Of a stretch of 64,000 nt of DNA, positions 50,401 to 60,635 are shown one piece after another. The notes below the pieces were generated by a model. It was not told where the DNA came from and ran no database searches. It saw nothing but the letters and a program-made list of their open reading frames with translations. This DNA comes from an uncultured Alistipes sp. (GTDB lineage: Bacteria > Bacteroidota > Bacteroidia > Bacteroidales > Rikenellaceae), in contig CALUJN010000002.1 of NCBI GenBank assembly GCA_944320985.1, forward strand, positions 58,726 to 122,725, in the 5' to 3' direction. A program made the position numbers and the translations under genes. The number at the start of each line of letters is the position of its first letter. Position 1 is the stretch's first letter.

Positions 50401-53400
50401 GATTTTTTGCTCTCTTTATCCTGATTCTGTTTCAAATGGTGCGTCTTGAGGAACTCCGCAGGCGACATGTGGTACTGCTCCCGGAAACAGCGGCTGAAAT
50501 AGCCCGGATCCGAGAAACCGACCCGGTAGGCCACCTCCGAGACGGAGAACTGTCCCGTACGCAGCAACAGCTGCGCCTTGGTGATGCGGTACTCCTTGAT
50601 CAGCTCGACGGGTGACTTGCCCGTCAGGCTCTTGAGTTTGTTGTACATCGTCGTACGGCCTACGCCGAGGTGCGAGGCCAGCTGGTCGATCGTCAGCTCC
50701 GAATTCTCGATGTGCGTGCCCAGCCACGACATCACCTCCTTGAGGAACTCCTCGTCGCGGTCCGTGACAACCACATCCCCGACCGAAAGCTCGACCGCCT
50801 TGTTGCGGGCCGACTGCGTGGAAAAGCGTTCGAAGAGCGCCCGCCGCTGCGTCAGCAGGTTGTCGATGCGTGCCAGCAGCAACTCGATGCTGAAGGGTTT
50901 GGTGATGTAGCCGTCGGCCCCGAACTCCATGGCCTTCACCCGGTCGTCGGGCGAGTGGCGCGCCGTGAGCATGATGATCGGCAGGTGGCTCATCGTGAAG
51001 TCATGGCGGATCTTGTCGATCAGTTCGATCCCGTCCATGCGCGGCATCATCAGGTCCGTGACGATGATGTCGGGCTGCTCCGTGCGGATCTTCCCGAGGG
51101 CCTCCACCCCATCGTCGGCCTCCACGACGTGATACGTATCGATCAGACTGTTGTACAGGAAGATGCGCAGCTCCCGGTTATCCTCCACGAGAAGGATCTT
51201 CTGCGCATCCTTCGGCGGAAGGACATCCGTACGGCGCTGGCTGTCGGCGGACGTATAGTCGCTCACCATGTAGTCGGTGCGGTGCGTGCGGCCGTGGTTG
51301 TCGGCCTCGCTCCCGGCCTGCGAGAAATCGATCTGCTCCATGCCGAAGTGGGCATTGCCCAGACGAAGCCGCACCGTAAAGGCGGCCCCTTCGCCGGGAC
51401 GGCTCTCCACCCCGATCGTTCCGTGATGCAGCTCCACGATATCACGGCACAGCGACAGCCCGATACCCGAACCCTTCATCGTGCTGTCCACGGCCCGCGA
51501 GGCCTGTGCAAAACGCTCGAAGATCTGCTCCTGCTTCTCCTTCGGGATGCCGATGCCCGTATCGCGCACCGTCAGCAGCACGCACTCCTCGGCTTCGCGC
51601 AACGAAAGAATCGTCTCGATGCGTCCCCCTTCGGGCGTGAATTTCAGGGCGTTGGACAACAGATTGTAGACCACGCTCTCCATACGTTCGGGATCCACCC
51701 ACACCAGAATCGAACGGCTCGAAACCGTGAACAGCAGTTCGATCCGCCGTTCGGAGGCCATTTCGCGGAAATCGTCCAGCGCATCCTCGACCAGCGGCAC
51801 AAGATCCACACGCGAGATCTTCAGCTCCATCTTGTTCTTGACGATCTTGCGGAAATCCAGCAGCTGGTTGATCAGCGTCAGCATCCGTCGGGCATTGCGG
51901 TGGGCCAGCGTGAGGCTCGTCTCGCCGCGCGGCGAGAGCTGGTCGTGTTTGCGCACATCCTCGATTCCGCCCAGAATCAGCGTCAAAGGGGTTCTCAGTT
52001 CATGCGAAATGTTGGTGAAGAAGCGCAGCTTGAGGTCCGTGAGATTCTGCTCGACGGCCGCCTCGCGGCGGATCCGCAGCACGGAATCGGCTATGCGGTA
52101 GGCGACGACCAACACCGCCAGCGCCGCCAGCACATAGAGCGTCTTGGCCCACCACGTAAGCCAGGGGGGGGTAACACGTCGATATCGAGCACGATTCCCT
52201 CGTCGGCCGTATCGGCGTTGCCGACGAAGGCCTTGACATGGAAACGGTATTTGCCGATCGGCACGTTCGAATAGGCCGCCCGGTTGATCGTCCCCGAGAT
52301 GTTCCAGTCCTGGTCGTAGCCCTCCAGGCGGTACATGTAACCCACTTCGTGCTGGATGGCGAAGTCCAGCGTCGCAAACTCCACCCGGAAATTCGAAAAA
52401 TTGTAGGGCAGAACCACCCGGTCAGCCTCCGGAACCGCGACAGACAACGGAGCATGCCCGCCAACCTGCGCCGGTTTGTTGCGCACGTCGAAACCCGTGA
52501 AGCGCAGGCGGTAGTCGATCCGCTCGGAGAGCATCTCCCCAGGCGTGAAGCGATAGAGCTGCCGGCCTCCGGCAAACAGCACATCTCCCAACGACGAGGT
52601 CAGCGCCGTGGCTTCGCTGAAGATCTCGTTGCGGTGGTCGTCGTAGACGTAGTAGTTCGAAAAGAGGTGACGCGAAGGGTCGAAGCGCGACACGGCGTTG
52701 TGGGTCGAGACCCAGATGTCTCCCCGACGGTCTTCGGTCAGCGCCATGCAGATGTTGCTGGCCAGGCCGTACGTCCGGTCGTAGCTGCGGAACCGCGGAA
52801 GACCCTCGGCGTCGTAACCCGTGATGAGGTTCAATCCGCCGCCGAAGGTCGCCAGCCAGATCCTGCCCTGCGAATCCTTCAGCATGTGGATGATGTCGTT
52901 GTTGCCCAGCGAGGTCGTATCGCCCGGAATCTTCTGCATCAGCCGGAAGCGCATCTCGCGCGGCGACTGGCGCGGATCGAAGAGGATCAGTCCGTCGACC
53001 GTCGCCGCAAACATGCGGTCCGGAGCGTCGCTCAGCAGCCACCGCACCCGTCCCGCCTCATCCAGCGGATAGTGCGACAACTGGTTCCCGGCATGGATGA
53101 AACGGCTCCCGGAGGGATCCTCCAGCAGGTTGATGCCTCCGCCGTAGGTCGCCACCCAGAGCCGACCCCGGGTGTCGGTCTCGATGCAATAGATCTGGTC
53201 GTCGCTGAGCGAATAGGCATCCGACTCGGAATGGGTGAAGTGCGTCACAGCGTAGTCGTCCGCACCCTTCGGGATCAGCCGGTAGAGCCCTTCGCCCTTG
53301 GTTCCCACCCAGATATTCCCCGCAGCATCCTCCTTGAGCGCATAGATCATCCCCGTTCCGCTCCCCTGCTGCGGGAGTCTGTAAACCGGTCTCCGCGAGG

Positions 53401-54802
53401 CATCGAAGGCGATCAGCTCGCCGTCGCGCGTCCCGACCCACATCCGCCCCCGCCGATCGGTCAGCAATGCCCGGATCTCGCCCGAAAGCGGATTCGACGA
53501 CTTCGCATCGAGGGTCAATACCTCGCCGGGCTGCTGCAGCAGAACCGCCTTGCGAAGACCCCGCTCGTTGTAGGTCGACAGCCACAGCACGTCGTCGCGG
53601 ACCTCGAAGCGCACCACGGCATTCGTCATCCGGCAGTCGGGACGCTCGGGATCGTTGTAGAAGGGTTCGATGCAGTCGTTCTCGCGGTCGTAATAGCCGA
53701 AGCCCCAGTTGTTCATCTTGATCCAGAGCCGGCCACCGCCCTCGGCGATCTTCGGAATCGTATCCAGATAGTAGGAGACCGTATAGGGTTTCTGTTCGAA
53801 ATGTTTGCAGTCGTTCGTCGCCGGGTTGTAGCGCGTGATCCCCGTCTCGGGGGTCGTCACCCACACGATGCCGTGCGAATCCGAAGCCAGCGCCCGGATG
53901 CGCTGCAGGCGGGCTCCCCGGGGATTCAACCGCTCGAGGCGCTCCCCGCCGACACGGTAGAGTTCTCCCGTGCGGCTCCCGACATAGATCCGCTGGTGCA
54001 CCGTATCGGCCGCAATGGCCGTCAGCGGCGTCGGGCTGCCCGAAAGGCGCCGGATGTCCGTTCCGTCGTCTCCGCACCGCACGATCTCCCCCGGCATCAG
54101 GCAATAGACATGCGTCGAGTCGGCGGCAAAATCAAATCCCGGGGCCACCGATTCGCAAAGCACCCGCAAACGCCCCTCTCCGGCCGAGACATGGTTCAGA
54201 CGCCCTCCGGAGGAGGCCAGCCAGGCGCCGTCGTGACGGTCGACAAACAGCGCCGTAACGTCGCCGCCCAACTCCTCGGCGGAATGGAACGCCGTTACGC
54301 GGACCGGCGTCTCGTCGGCCGCATCCTCGAAACGGATCACCCCCACCCCGGCAATGGCAACCCACGTGCCGCCCCGGCTGTCGTGACGGCAGAAGAGCGT
54401 ACGGTAATGCTGCGAATCGACCCCCTCGAGCAGCGAGACCACATCCTCGAACTGCTCCGTATAGCGGTTCAACCGGTAGACGTGCAGGTTGTAGGTCGTG
54501 AACCAGAGGTGACCGTTCGCATCCTCGCTCACCGAAATGAACCGATGGTGGGCCAGCGGCGAAAAATCTCCCGGCGTCGTGCTGAAATTCTTGAACGTAT
54601 ACCCGTCGAAGCGGCTCACCCCATACCACGTGCAGATCCACACGAAACCCCGCGAATCGGTATAGATATCGGCAATGCGGTCGTGGGTCATGCCGTCGAG
54701 CGTGGAATAGGTGCGGAAGAGGCACTGCGGAGGCGCCGCCGCAAAAAGTGGCAGAACAAGCGTCGCAAGCGCCAGCAACAGGGTCGCGAAGAGTCGTTTC
54801 AT
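50397..54802 (-). CDS. Hybrid two-component sensor/regulator (HTCS) of the pectin locus, interrupted by a frameshift
   Basis: Joined, about 1468 residues. Signal MKRLFATLLLALATLVLPLFA; periplasmic two-component beta-propeller repeats (DIYTDSRGFVWICTWYGVSRFDG and many similar); a Y_Y_Y domain (about 790-880); one TM (WLTWWAKTLYVLAALAVLVV). Then come HisKA (FFTNISHELRTPLTLI), HATPase (NLLSNALKFTPEGG, DTGIGIPKEK, GSGIGLSLC), a receiver (KILLVEDNRELR, DIIVTDLMMPRMDG) and a C-terminal AraC helix-turn-helix (LASHLGVGRTTMYNKLKSL). The reading frame breaks at a run of eight C at 52164-52171, between DIDVLPP and the TM helix; nine or six C would restore it. As written the sensor half ends 18 residues after the break. 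It senses periplasmic pectin oligomers and activates the locus. Confidence 0.9.
52164..52171 (-). repeat. Homopolymer C8 tract at the HTCS frameshift
   Basis: The minus strand reads TTA, eight C, TGG. The upstream frame reads LPPPGL and terminates soon; the frame encoding the TM helix and kinase needs a number of C divisible by three. It is the only break in an otherwise intact 4.4-kb gene. Confidence 0.85.
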
Positions 54803-54958
54803 GGTCAGCAGTTCACTCCGGGAAGGGTTTTCATATCTCCGTCGGAAAGGTTCTCAGCGTCCGGCCGGTGCGTTCCGGGGCTCCGGTCCGATTCGTTGTA
54901 AGGCATTCCGGCCACAACGGAGCCGCCTGCGGGGCCGCTCCGGAGTGCCGGCATGTAT

Positions 54959-54990
54959 CAAATTTACGAAAAATTTCCGTTTGTTTCAAA
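54959..54990 (-). promoter_or_regulatory. Promoter of the HTCS/GH105 unit
   Basis: TTTG (54987-54990), a 20-bp spacer and TAAATTTG (54959-54966) on the minus strand form a full Bacteroidetes promoter. It sits 2-3 bp past the stop of the upstream esterase gene and 157 bp before the HTCS ATG. Confidence 0.75.
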
Positions 54991-54992
54991 CC

Positions 54993-56612
54993 TCAACGGG
55001 CAAAATCGGCAACAGCTCGCCGCGCCGCCCCTTCGGAAAGTTGTCGGGACCAGCGTACACGGTGTTCGGGAGCCGCCCCGGGGCCTTCGGAGGCATACTC
55101 CCCGTAACGAGCCGTGCGACGGGCGCGGGGTTTTCCCCAATCGTGCCACCCCTCGGGGCGGATATGCGCTCCCAGGCTGCAGCGCACGAAGAGCGTCTGC
55201 GCATAATCCCGCCACGGACGCCCCAGGTAGCAGGCCGTCACCCCCTCGGCGGCCGTCAGACGGCACTCCTCGAAGAGCAGCCCGCAGCGCTGCCCCCGGC
55301 ACGTCGAAGCCGCCGTAATATAGGAATCGGCCTTCGAACGGATCTCGCACCGGCGGAACAGTGCCGCCGCCGAGCCGAAAATGAAGTCGGTCGTTCCCTC
55401 GATATAACATCCCTCGAAGCGGATCCGGGCGTTTTCGGTCACGCGCTCTCCGTCGCGGTTGCCCACGCCGTAGAGGTAGAGCGTATCCTGGTTGCCGAGA
55501 AAACGGCAGCCGATGAAACACAGGTTCGTAGCCAGACATTGCACCGCCACGGCCTGTCCGACCCGTCCGGCGCAATTCTCGAAGGTCAAACCCCGGACCG
55601 TCCACCCCTCGCCGCCGAAATAGACCGTCGCGGAGCCCGACGTGCCGAGCGGATCTCCCGTGGGCCCGATCTTCGCGGCGTAATCGTCCCACGTAACCGT
55701 CACCGCTCCGCGGGCCGTGAGCGTCACGAGGCGCTTGGTGGCCGGAATCGAGATCTTTTCACGGTAGGTGCCCCCGCAGATGACGATGCGCGTCGTATCG
55801 CGGCCGAAGTCCGGAACGGCGGCTACGGCCTCCGTCAGCGTAAAGAAGTCCCCCGAGCCGTCGCGGGCCACCGTGAAGTCCGAAGCGACCAGATGGGCGC
55901 CCAGCTCCGGGACCGCCGCAGGCAGCTGCGCCGCGATCATCCGCGCAACGGTCCGCGCCCCGCGGACGTTGAGATGCGTGTTGTCCTCCCGGCCGTCGGG
56001 CCACAGCGGGCAGGTACCCGGCTCGACCCACATGTAGAAGTCACGCGAAGGTTCGTCGCCCAGGGACGACACCCAGTCGCGGGTCAGTTGCTCGGCATCG
56101 ATCAGCGGCGTATGCGTCGCGGCGGCCACCGTCCGTACAGCATCGAGGTAGGTGCCGTGCGTGTCGTCGAGCCGCCCGTCGGTGAAGTGCCGCCGCACCA
56201 CCGAGGTCAGCAGCACCGGAACGGCTCCCCTCGTCCGCGCCTCGGACACATAGCGCCGCAGATTGTCGGCGTACTGTGCGGGCGAGGCGTAACGGCTCGG
56301 ATCGTGTTGTTTCTGGTCGTTGTGCCCAAACTGGATGAAGAGAAAGTCCCCCTCCTGCAGGCTGTCAAGCACGGCACCCCAATGGCCCTCGTCGCGGAAC
56401 GATTTCGTCGAGCGGCCGTTCAGGGCGTGGTTGAATACCTCGACCCCTTCGTCAAACAACGGCTGGAACATCTGACCCCAGCCCCGCTCGGGATTCTCCC
56501 CGCCGAGATCCTTCGTCGCACAGGTCGAGTCGCCGATCAGGTGGATCCGCAGCGGCGCCGCCGTCGTCGTCAACGCCGCCAGCACCCCTATCAGCATCAA
56601 AAATCGTCTCAT
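54993..56612 (-). CDS. Two-domain pectin esterase: CE12 (rhamnogalacturonan acetylesterase) plus CE8 (pectin methylesterase)
   Basis: A 539-residue exported protein (MRRFLMLIGVLAALTTTAAP signal). Residues about 22-245 are an SGNH hydrolase of the RhgT/CE12 type: LIGDSTCATKD (catalytic Ser), FGHNDQKQHDP and DNTHLNVRGA (Asp-x-x-His). Residues about 250-539 are a CE8 right-handed beta-helix: VARDGSGDFFTLTEAV, GNQDTLYLYG, EGTTDFIFGSAAALF (catalytic Asp) and CYLGRPWRDYAQTLFV. One peptide would remove both acetyl and methyl groups before lyases act. ATG 56612 is the first with a signal peptide. It lies between the PL1 gene and the sensor. Confidence 0.93.
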   Translation of the reverse strand: MRRFLMLIGVLAALTTTAAPLRIHLIGDSTCATKDLGGENPERGWGQMFQPLFDEGVEVFNHALNGRSTKSFRDEGHWGAVLDSLQEGDFLFIQFGHNDQKQHDPSRYASPAQYADNLRRYVSEARTRGAVPVLLTSVVRRHFTDGRLDDTHGTYLDAVRTVAAATHTPLIDAEQLTRDWVSSLGDEPSRDFYMWVEPGTCPLWPDGREDNTHLNVRGARTVARMIAAQLPAAVPELGAHLVASDFTVARDGSGDFFTLTEAVAAVPDFGRDTTRIVICGGTYREKISIPATKRLVTLTARGAVTVTWDDYAAKIGPTGDPLGTSGSATVYFGGEGWTVRGLTFENCAGRVGQAVAVQCLATNLCFIGCRFLGNQDTLYLYGVGNRDGERVTENARIRFEGCYIEGTTDFIFGSAAALFRRCEIRSKADSYITAASTCRGQRCGLLFEECRLTAAEGVTACYLGRPWRDYAQTLFVRCSLGAHIRPEGWHDWGKPRARRTARYGEYASEGPGAAPEHRVRWSRQLSEGAARRAVADFAR

Positions 56613-56691
56613 CCGTCCGTATCTTACCCCGGGGTACAAGTTTCGGGTGCGGAGTCCCGCACCCGAATTCCACGGCCCGGGCCCTTCCCGA

Positions 56692-58731
56692 TCAATTCAG
56701 TGGCGTATAGGTTCCTCCCTGAACCTGGGCCGCCGTGATGTCGCGCACCAGGTAGTGGAGATAGACCTCCAGATTCGTATAGAGTCCCTGCGGATCGAGC
56801 GTCTTCGTCCTGCCGTCCGCAGCGTTGTTCCTGTCCAGACCGAAGAGAACCTCGTAGTAATCGGGGATGCCGTCGCCGTCGCTGTCCGTGGCGGCACGGG
56901 CGACCTGCTCGACCGTAGCCGACAGCTCGGGATAACCGTCCGAAGCCACCTTGCCAAAGGCCTGTGATGCCGCTACCGTATCTTCCGGGCGGTCGATCAC
57001 GCCGTTCTTGCTGCCGTTCGAACCGTTCATGACGTTTGCCTTGCCGTTTTTCACATCATCGGCCAATCGCTTGTCGACCGCATCGCGGATCAAAGATGCT
57101 CCGGCATACTGAACCGTCCGTTCGAAAGCATCGGCAGCCGAATGCTCCGTCACATGGCAACTGCGTCCGTCGACCGCTATGGCAAATGCCGCAGTCGGGA
57201 ACTTCGCCTCACCCAGCTGGCTCTTCGAGGCATCCTTCGTGGTGAAGCCTTTCGAGTTGTCGGCCGTCACGGCCGCACCCTTCGAGGCATCCGAAATCGA
57301 CGTATCGAGCATATTGTCACGATAGTAGACCTCCGTCGGTCCCGCATCGTAGGTCTCCCCGTCCGTCGTATAGGCACAATCGACCTGGTAGAAATATTCG
57401 CGGCGATGACCCGTATCGGTTCCCTCCTTGCCTTTGGAACTGATCGTTTTGCCCAAGCCGTTGACCGAAGCCGGCCCCCACTTGTAGTAGTTGCCCACGA
57501 AGTTGATATGCGCCCCCTCGCCGCCGTAGGCCGGGAAGTTGCAGAAGTTGTAGACCACGTTGTTGCGGAAGTCGATCATCCGCTCGTCGTTCGAGAAGCC
57601 GCTCGATCCGGAATGCGTTGCGGCCACGCCGTTCTTAAGCCCGGTAAAGACATAAGCGTTGGGCTCGTCAAAACGCGGATTACGCGAATCGTGATGGGCC
57701 AGCAGGTTGTGGTGGAACGAGGCCGGAGCGCCACCCCAGATACCCCCGTAGCCGTGCGAGCCCTTCGAGTGGCCCGAATTGTGGAGGCTTTCACCCAGCA
57801 AGCACCACTGCATCGTGAAGTTCTTGTTCGCATAGAACGACGCACACTCGTCAACACACCACGACATCGAGCAGTGGTCGAGGATGATATCCTGCTGATA
57901 GCGACCCCAGATCGTATCATCGCCGTCACTGACGTTCGCATCGCCCAGGCGGAAGCGCAGGTAGCGAATGATGACATTGTTCGCCTTGATCGTCACGGGG
58001 AAATCCCGCAGGCAGATGCCGTCGCCCGGAGCCGTCTGGCCGGCAATCGTCAGATCTCCGTTCTTGATCTCCAGCTCCTTGGTTAAAGCAATGGTTCCCG
58101 CTACATCGAAGACAATCGTGCGGGCGCCCGACTGGGATACGGCATAACGCAACGTGCCCTCCGAGCTGTCGTCCGTCAGTTTGGTCACGTGGTAAACCTC
58201 TCCGCCGCGACCGCCCGTCGTGTACATGCCGCCGCCCTCGGCCCCCGGGAAGGCCCGCAACACGCCGTCGTTCTCGTTGGCCAGCGGAAGTCCGAACGTC
58301 ACGGTCGGGTCGACGGTCGGGTCATCATCCGGCTCCTCCGGAGTCGGATCGACGCCTTCACTCGTAAACGACACGAAGTCCGAAAAGTCGGAATCCGTCC
58401 ACTCCGTCGATCCGACAGGGGCCGTCGTCCGTACCCGGATTCGGAAATTCTCCCCCTCCATCAGATCGAAATCGTGCGAACTGTAGCGCGTCGTGGCACT
58501 CTCCTGCGGCGTCGAAGACTCTCCGCGATAGAATTCGTACGTATAGCGAACGTTCTGAATCTCTTCGGAGATACTCCAACGCACGTTGGCCGTCAAGTCC
58601 GTCACCGACACCTGCACCTCCGGAACCGGAAGCACACGGGGATCATCGAAGACCCCTTCGGCCGAATTGCTGCTGCAGGATCCCACACAAAACAGGACAC
58701 TCAGTCCCAAATAGGATAAGAAACGATTCAT
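56692..58731 (-). CDS. PL1-family pectate lyase, lipoprotein
   Basis: A 679-residue lipoprotein: MNRFLSYLGLSVLFCVGSCSS (Cys 19). An Fn3-like domain (about 35-125) and an acidic Pro linker (GVDPTPEEPDDDPTVDP) come first. The PL1-type beta-helix follows: RAFPGAEGGGMYTTGGRGGEV, VTIKANNVIIRYLRFRLGD, DHCSMSWCVDEC and HHNLLAHHDSRNPRFDEPN. A Ca-binding-like end comes last (DSDGDGIPDYYEVLFGLD). The enzyme cleaves homogalacturonan by beta-elimination, making the unsaturated ends that GH105 removes. ATG 58731 is chosen; an upstream extension lacks homology. It is 14 bp downstream of the GH28 stop, in one operon. Confidence 0.93.
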   Translation of the reverse strand: MNRFLSYLGLSVLFCVGSCSSNSAEGVFDDPRVLPVPEVQVSVTDLTANVRWSISEEIQNVRYTYEFYRGESSTPQESATTRYSSHDFDLMEGENFRIRVRTTAPVGSTEWTDSDFSDFVSFTSEGVDPTPEEPDDDPTVDPTVTFGLPLANENDGVLRAFPGAEGGGMYTTGGRGGEVYHVTKLTDDSSEGTLRYAVSQSGARTIVFDVAGTIALTKELEIKNGDLTIAGQTAPGDGICLRDFPVTIKANNVIIRYLRFRLGDANVSDGDDTIWGRYQQDIILDHCSMSWCVDECASFYANKNFTMQWCLLGESLHNSGHSKGSHGYGGIWGGAPASFHHNLLAHHDSRNPRFDEPNAYVFTGLKNGVAATHSGSSGFSNDERMIDFRNNVVYNFCNFPAYGGEGAHINFVGNYYKWGPASVNGLGKTISSKGKEGTDTGHRREYFYQVDCAYTTDGETYDAGPTEVYYRDNMLDTSISDASKGAAVTADNSKGFTTKDASKSQLGEAKFPTAAFAIAVDGRSCHVTEHSAADAFERTVQYAGASLIRDAVDKRLADDVKNGKANVMNGSNGSKNGVIDRPEDTVAASQAFGKVASDGYPELSATVEQVARAATDSDGDGIPDYYEVLFGLDRNNAADGRTKTLDPQGLYTNLEVYLHYLVRDITAAQVQGGTYTPLN

Positions 58732-58745
58732 CTGCGATCTCTCTG

Positions 58746-60437
58746 TTATTTTGGTTGATTGATTTTCACCTCCCGGACGGATCGCTCCGAAAGCCGGGCA
58801 TTCTCCGCCGTAATCTGCGTCGAAAGGATCTCCACATCCCGGTTGCGGCTTCCCGTCACCTCGAGGGCGCAGGCCATCCCGGCGGGGCAGGCAAAGTCCT
58901 CGGCACGAAGCCCCTTCACGTTGTTGAGCAGCAGCGCCGGACCGCTCTCCGGAATGATCTGCACGTTGCGCAGAATGACATCCGACGACTCGTTGATCCG
59001 GGCCCCCGTCGCGGCGCAGATGGAGGTATTCTCCACCGTCACGTGCTCGACGTTCATCTCCGGAAGTCCGTTGAAGTACATCGCACGCCGCGCTCCCCGG
59101 CACCGGACATCCTTGATATGGATATTGCGGAAGGCCGGCGTCGTCTCGTCGACAGGTTTCGGCTCCAGATCCGTAGCTTCGCCCGAACCTCCCTCGGCAA
59201 AGGCCTCCGAGGCCGATTTCCCCCCGTAGAAGAGGTCGAACAGCAACGGCTCCTGCAAAATGTTGTTCATCGTGATGTTCTCGATCCAGATGTTCTCGAC
59301 CACCCCGCCGCGGCCGCGCGTCGACTTGAAACGCAGGCCCACGTCCGTTCCCGAGAACGTACAGTCGGAAACCAGCACGTTCCGCACGCCGCCCGACATC
59401 TCGCTCCCCACGACAAAACCGCCATGACCGTGAAAGACAATGCAGTTGTCCACCAGGATGTTTTCACACGGAATACCCCGGTCACGACCCGCCTTGTCCT
59501 TGCCGCTCTTGATGCAGATGCCGTCGTCACCCACATCGAAGCGCGAATCGCTCACGATGACGTTCCGACACGACTCGATGTCGATGCCGTCGCTGTTCTG
59601 CGCATAGTCCGGGCAGCGCACCGTGATGCCGTGGACCGTCAGATTGGTACACATCGCCGGATGGATGTTCCAGCAGGGCGAATTCTGGAACGTGACACCC
59701 TCGAGCAGCACGTTTTCACAATGGTGCAGCGAGACCATCACCGGACGCAGAAAATCGCGCATCCGTTCGAAATCCTCCCGCGTGGTGGCCCAGGTCGAAA
59801 CGTTCTGATCGGCTCCCGACGTGGCGCCGAACTTGTAGCTCTCCGAAGGGTACCACGTCTTGCCATCGTCCGAAAGCACGCCGCCCGAGGCCAGTTTGGC
59901 CTTCCACTCGCGGTCGGTGAGCTTGTCGCGCTTGACGGCCCGCCACGCATCGCCGTTGCCGTCGATCACGCCCTGACCCGTGATGGCGACGTTCTTCGCT
60001 CCGCGGGCCGACAGCGGAGACTGGCACCGCAACGTATTGAGCCCCTCGAAGGTGGTCTCCACGAGCGGATAGTGCGAGGGATCGTCATCGAAAATGATCA
60101 GGGCATTCCGGTCAAGATGCAACTCGATGTTGTCCCTGAGCACGATGGGGCCCGTATACCAGACCCCGGCGGGGACCGTCACCCGGCCCCCGCCCTGCGC
60201 ACAGAGCGAATCGATGGCCGCGGCAAAGGCCGCCGTGTTGAGCGTATGTCCGTCCCCCACGCCTCCGAAATCGACGACGCTCACCGTCCGGTCCGGAATC
60301 TCCGGGCGCGGAACCTCCGGCATATCAAACGGCAGCGCAGCCGACGTCCGTGCCGCATCCGACGGTTGCGGCGAACAACCCCAGCCCGTCAGTATCGCCA
60401 CGACACCGGCACAGATCGTTACATCCTTGAAGTTCAT
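58746..60437 (-). CDS. GH28 polygalacturonase
   Basis: A 563-residue exported lipoprotein (MNFKDVTICAGVVAILTGWGC, Cys 21). The GH28 motifs are complete: YAQNSDGIDIESC, FDVGDDGICIKSGKD (the Asp-Asp pair), VFHGHGGFVVGSE (GHG) and VGLRFKSTRGRGG (an RFK version of RIK). The N-terminal pectate-lyase-superfamily strand is VVDFGGVGDGHTLNTAAF. It hydrolyses alpha-1,4-galacturonan; the loop insert around 170-200 (DREWKAKLASGG) resembles exo-acting Bacteroidetes members. First of the GH28-PL1-CE12/CE8 unit, with a promoter box 62 bp upstream. Confidence 0.95.
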   Translation of the reverse strand: MNFKDVTICAGVVAILTGWGCSPQPSDAARTSAALPFDMPEVPRPEIPDRTVSVVDFGGVGDGHTLNTAAFAAAIDSLCAQGGGRVTVPAGVWYTGPIVLRDNIELHLDRNALIIFDDDPSHYPLVETTFEGLNTLRCQSPLSARGAKNVAITGQGVIDGNGDAWRAVKRDKLTDREWKAKLASGGVLSDDGKTWYPSESYKFGATSGADQNVSTWATTREDFERMRDFLRPVMVSLHHCENVLLEGVTFQNSPCWNIHPAMCTNLTVHGITVRCPDYAQNSDGIDIESCRNVIVSDSRFDVGDDGICIKSGKDKAGRDRGIPCENILVDNCIVFHGHGGFVVGSEMSGGVRNVLVSDCTFSGTDVGLRFKSTRGRGGVVENIWIENITMNNILQEPLLFDLFYGGKSASEAFAEGGSGEATDLEPKPVDETTPAFRNIHIKDVRCRGARRAMYFNGLPEMNVEHVTVENTSICAATGARINESSDVILRNVQIIPESGPALLLNNVKGLRAEDFACPAGMACALEVTGSRNRDVEILSTQITAENARLSERSVREVKINQPK

Positions 60438-60457
60438 AAAGCAGGTAGTTTTATGCG

Positions 60458-60506
60458 GTATACTTGAAAATTTGCACCTTTTGCCCATTTCAGGTATACA
60501 AAAGTA
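60458..60506 (-). promoter_or_regulatory. GH28 promoter box and inverted repeat
   Basis: TACTTTTG (60499-60506, minus strand) is a -7 element. GTATACTTGAAA (60458-60469) and TTTCAGGTATAC (60488-60499) form an inverted repeat matching at 11 of 12 positions, located between the promoter and the ATG at 60437. Confidence 0.5.
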
Positions 60507-60635
60507 CAATCCGCCTGCCGATCGAACCGGGAATTTTTGACGTAAACAATGTACTTTTTTTCAAATCCGGCAAAAGACGGGGCCTCCCGGGCATTTCGTC
60601 CGGACATTCCGACAGGATCCCCGCCCGCCGCCGCG

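Noticed and set aside
52238-54901. 887-codon plus-strand frame opposite the HTCS sensor
   Set aside because: Antisense shadow; the minus-strand propeller repeats are unmistakable.
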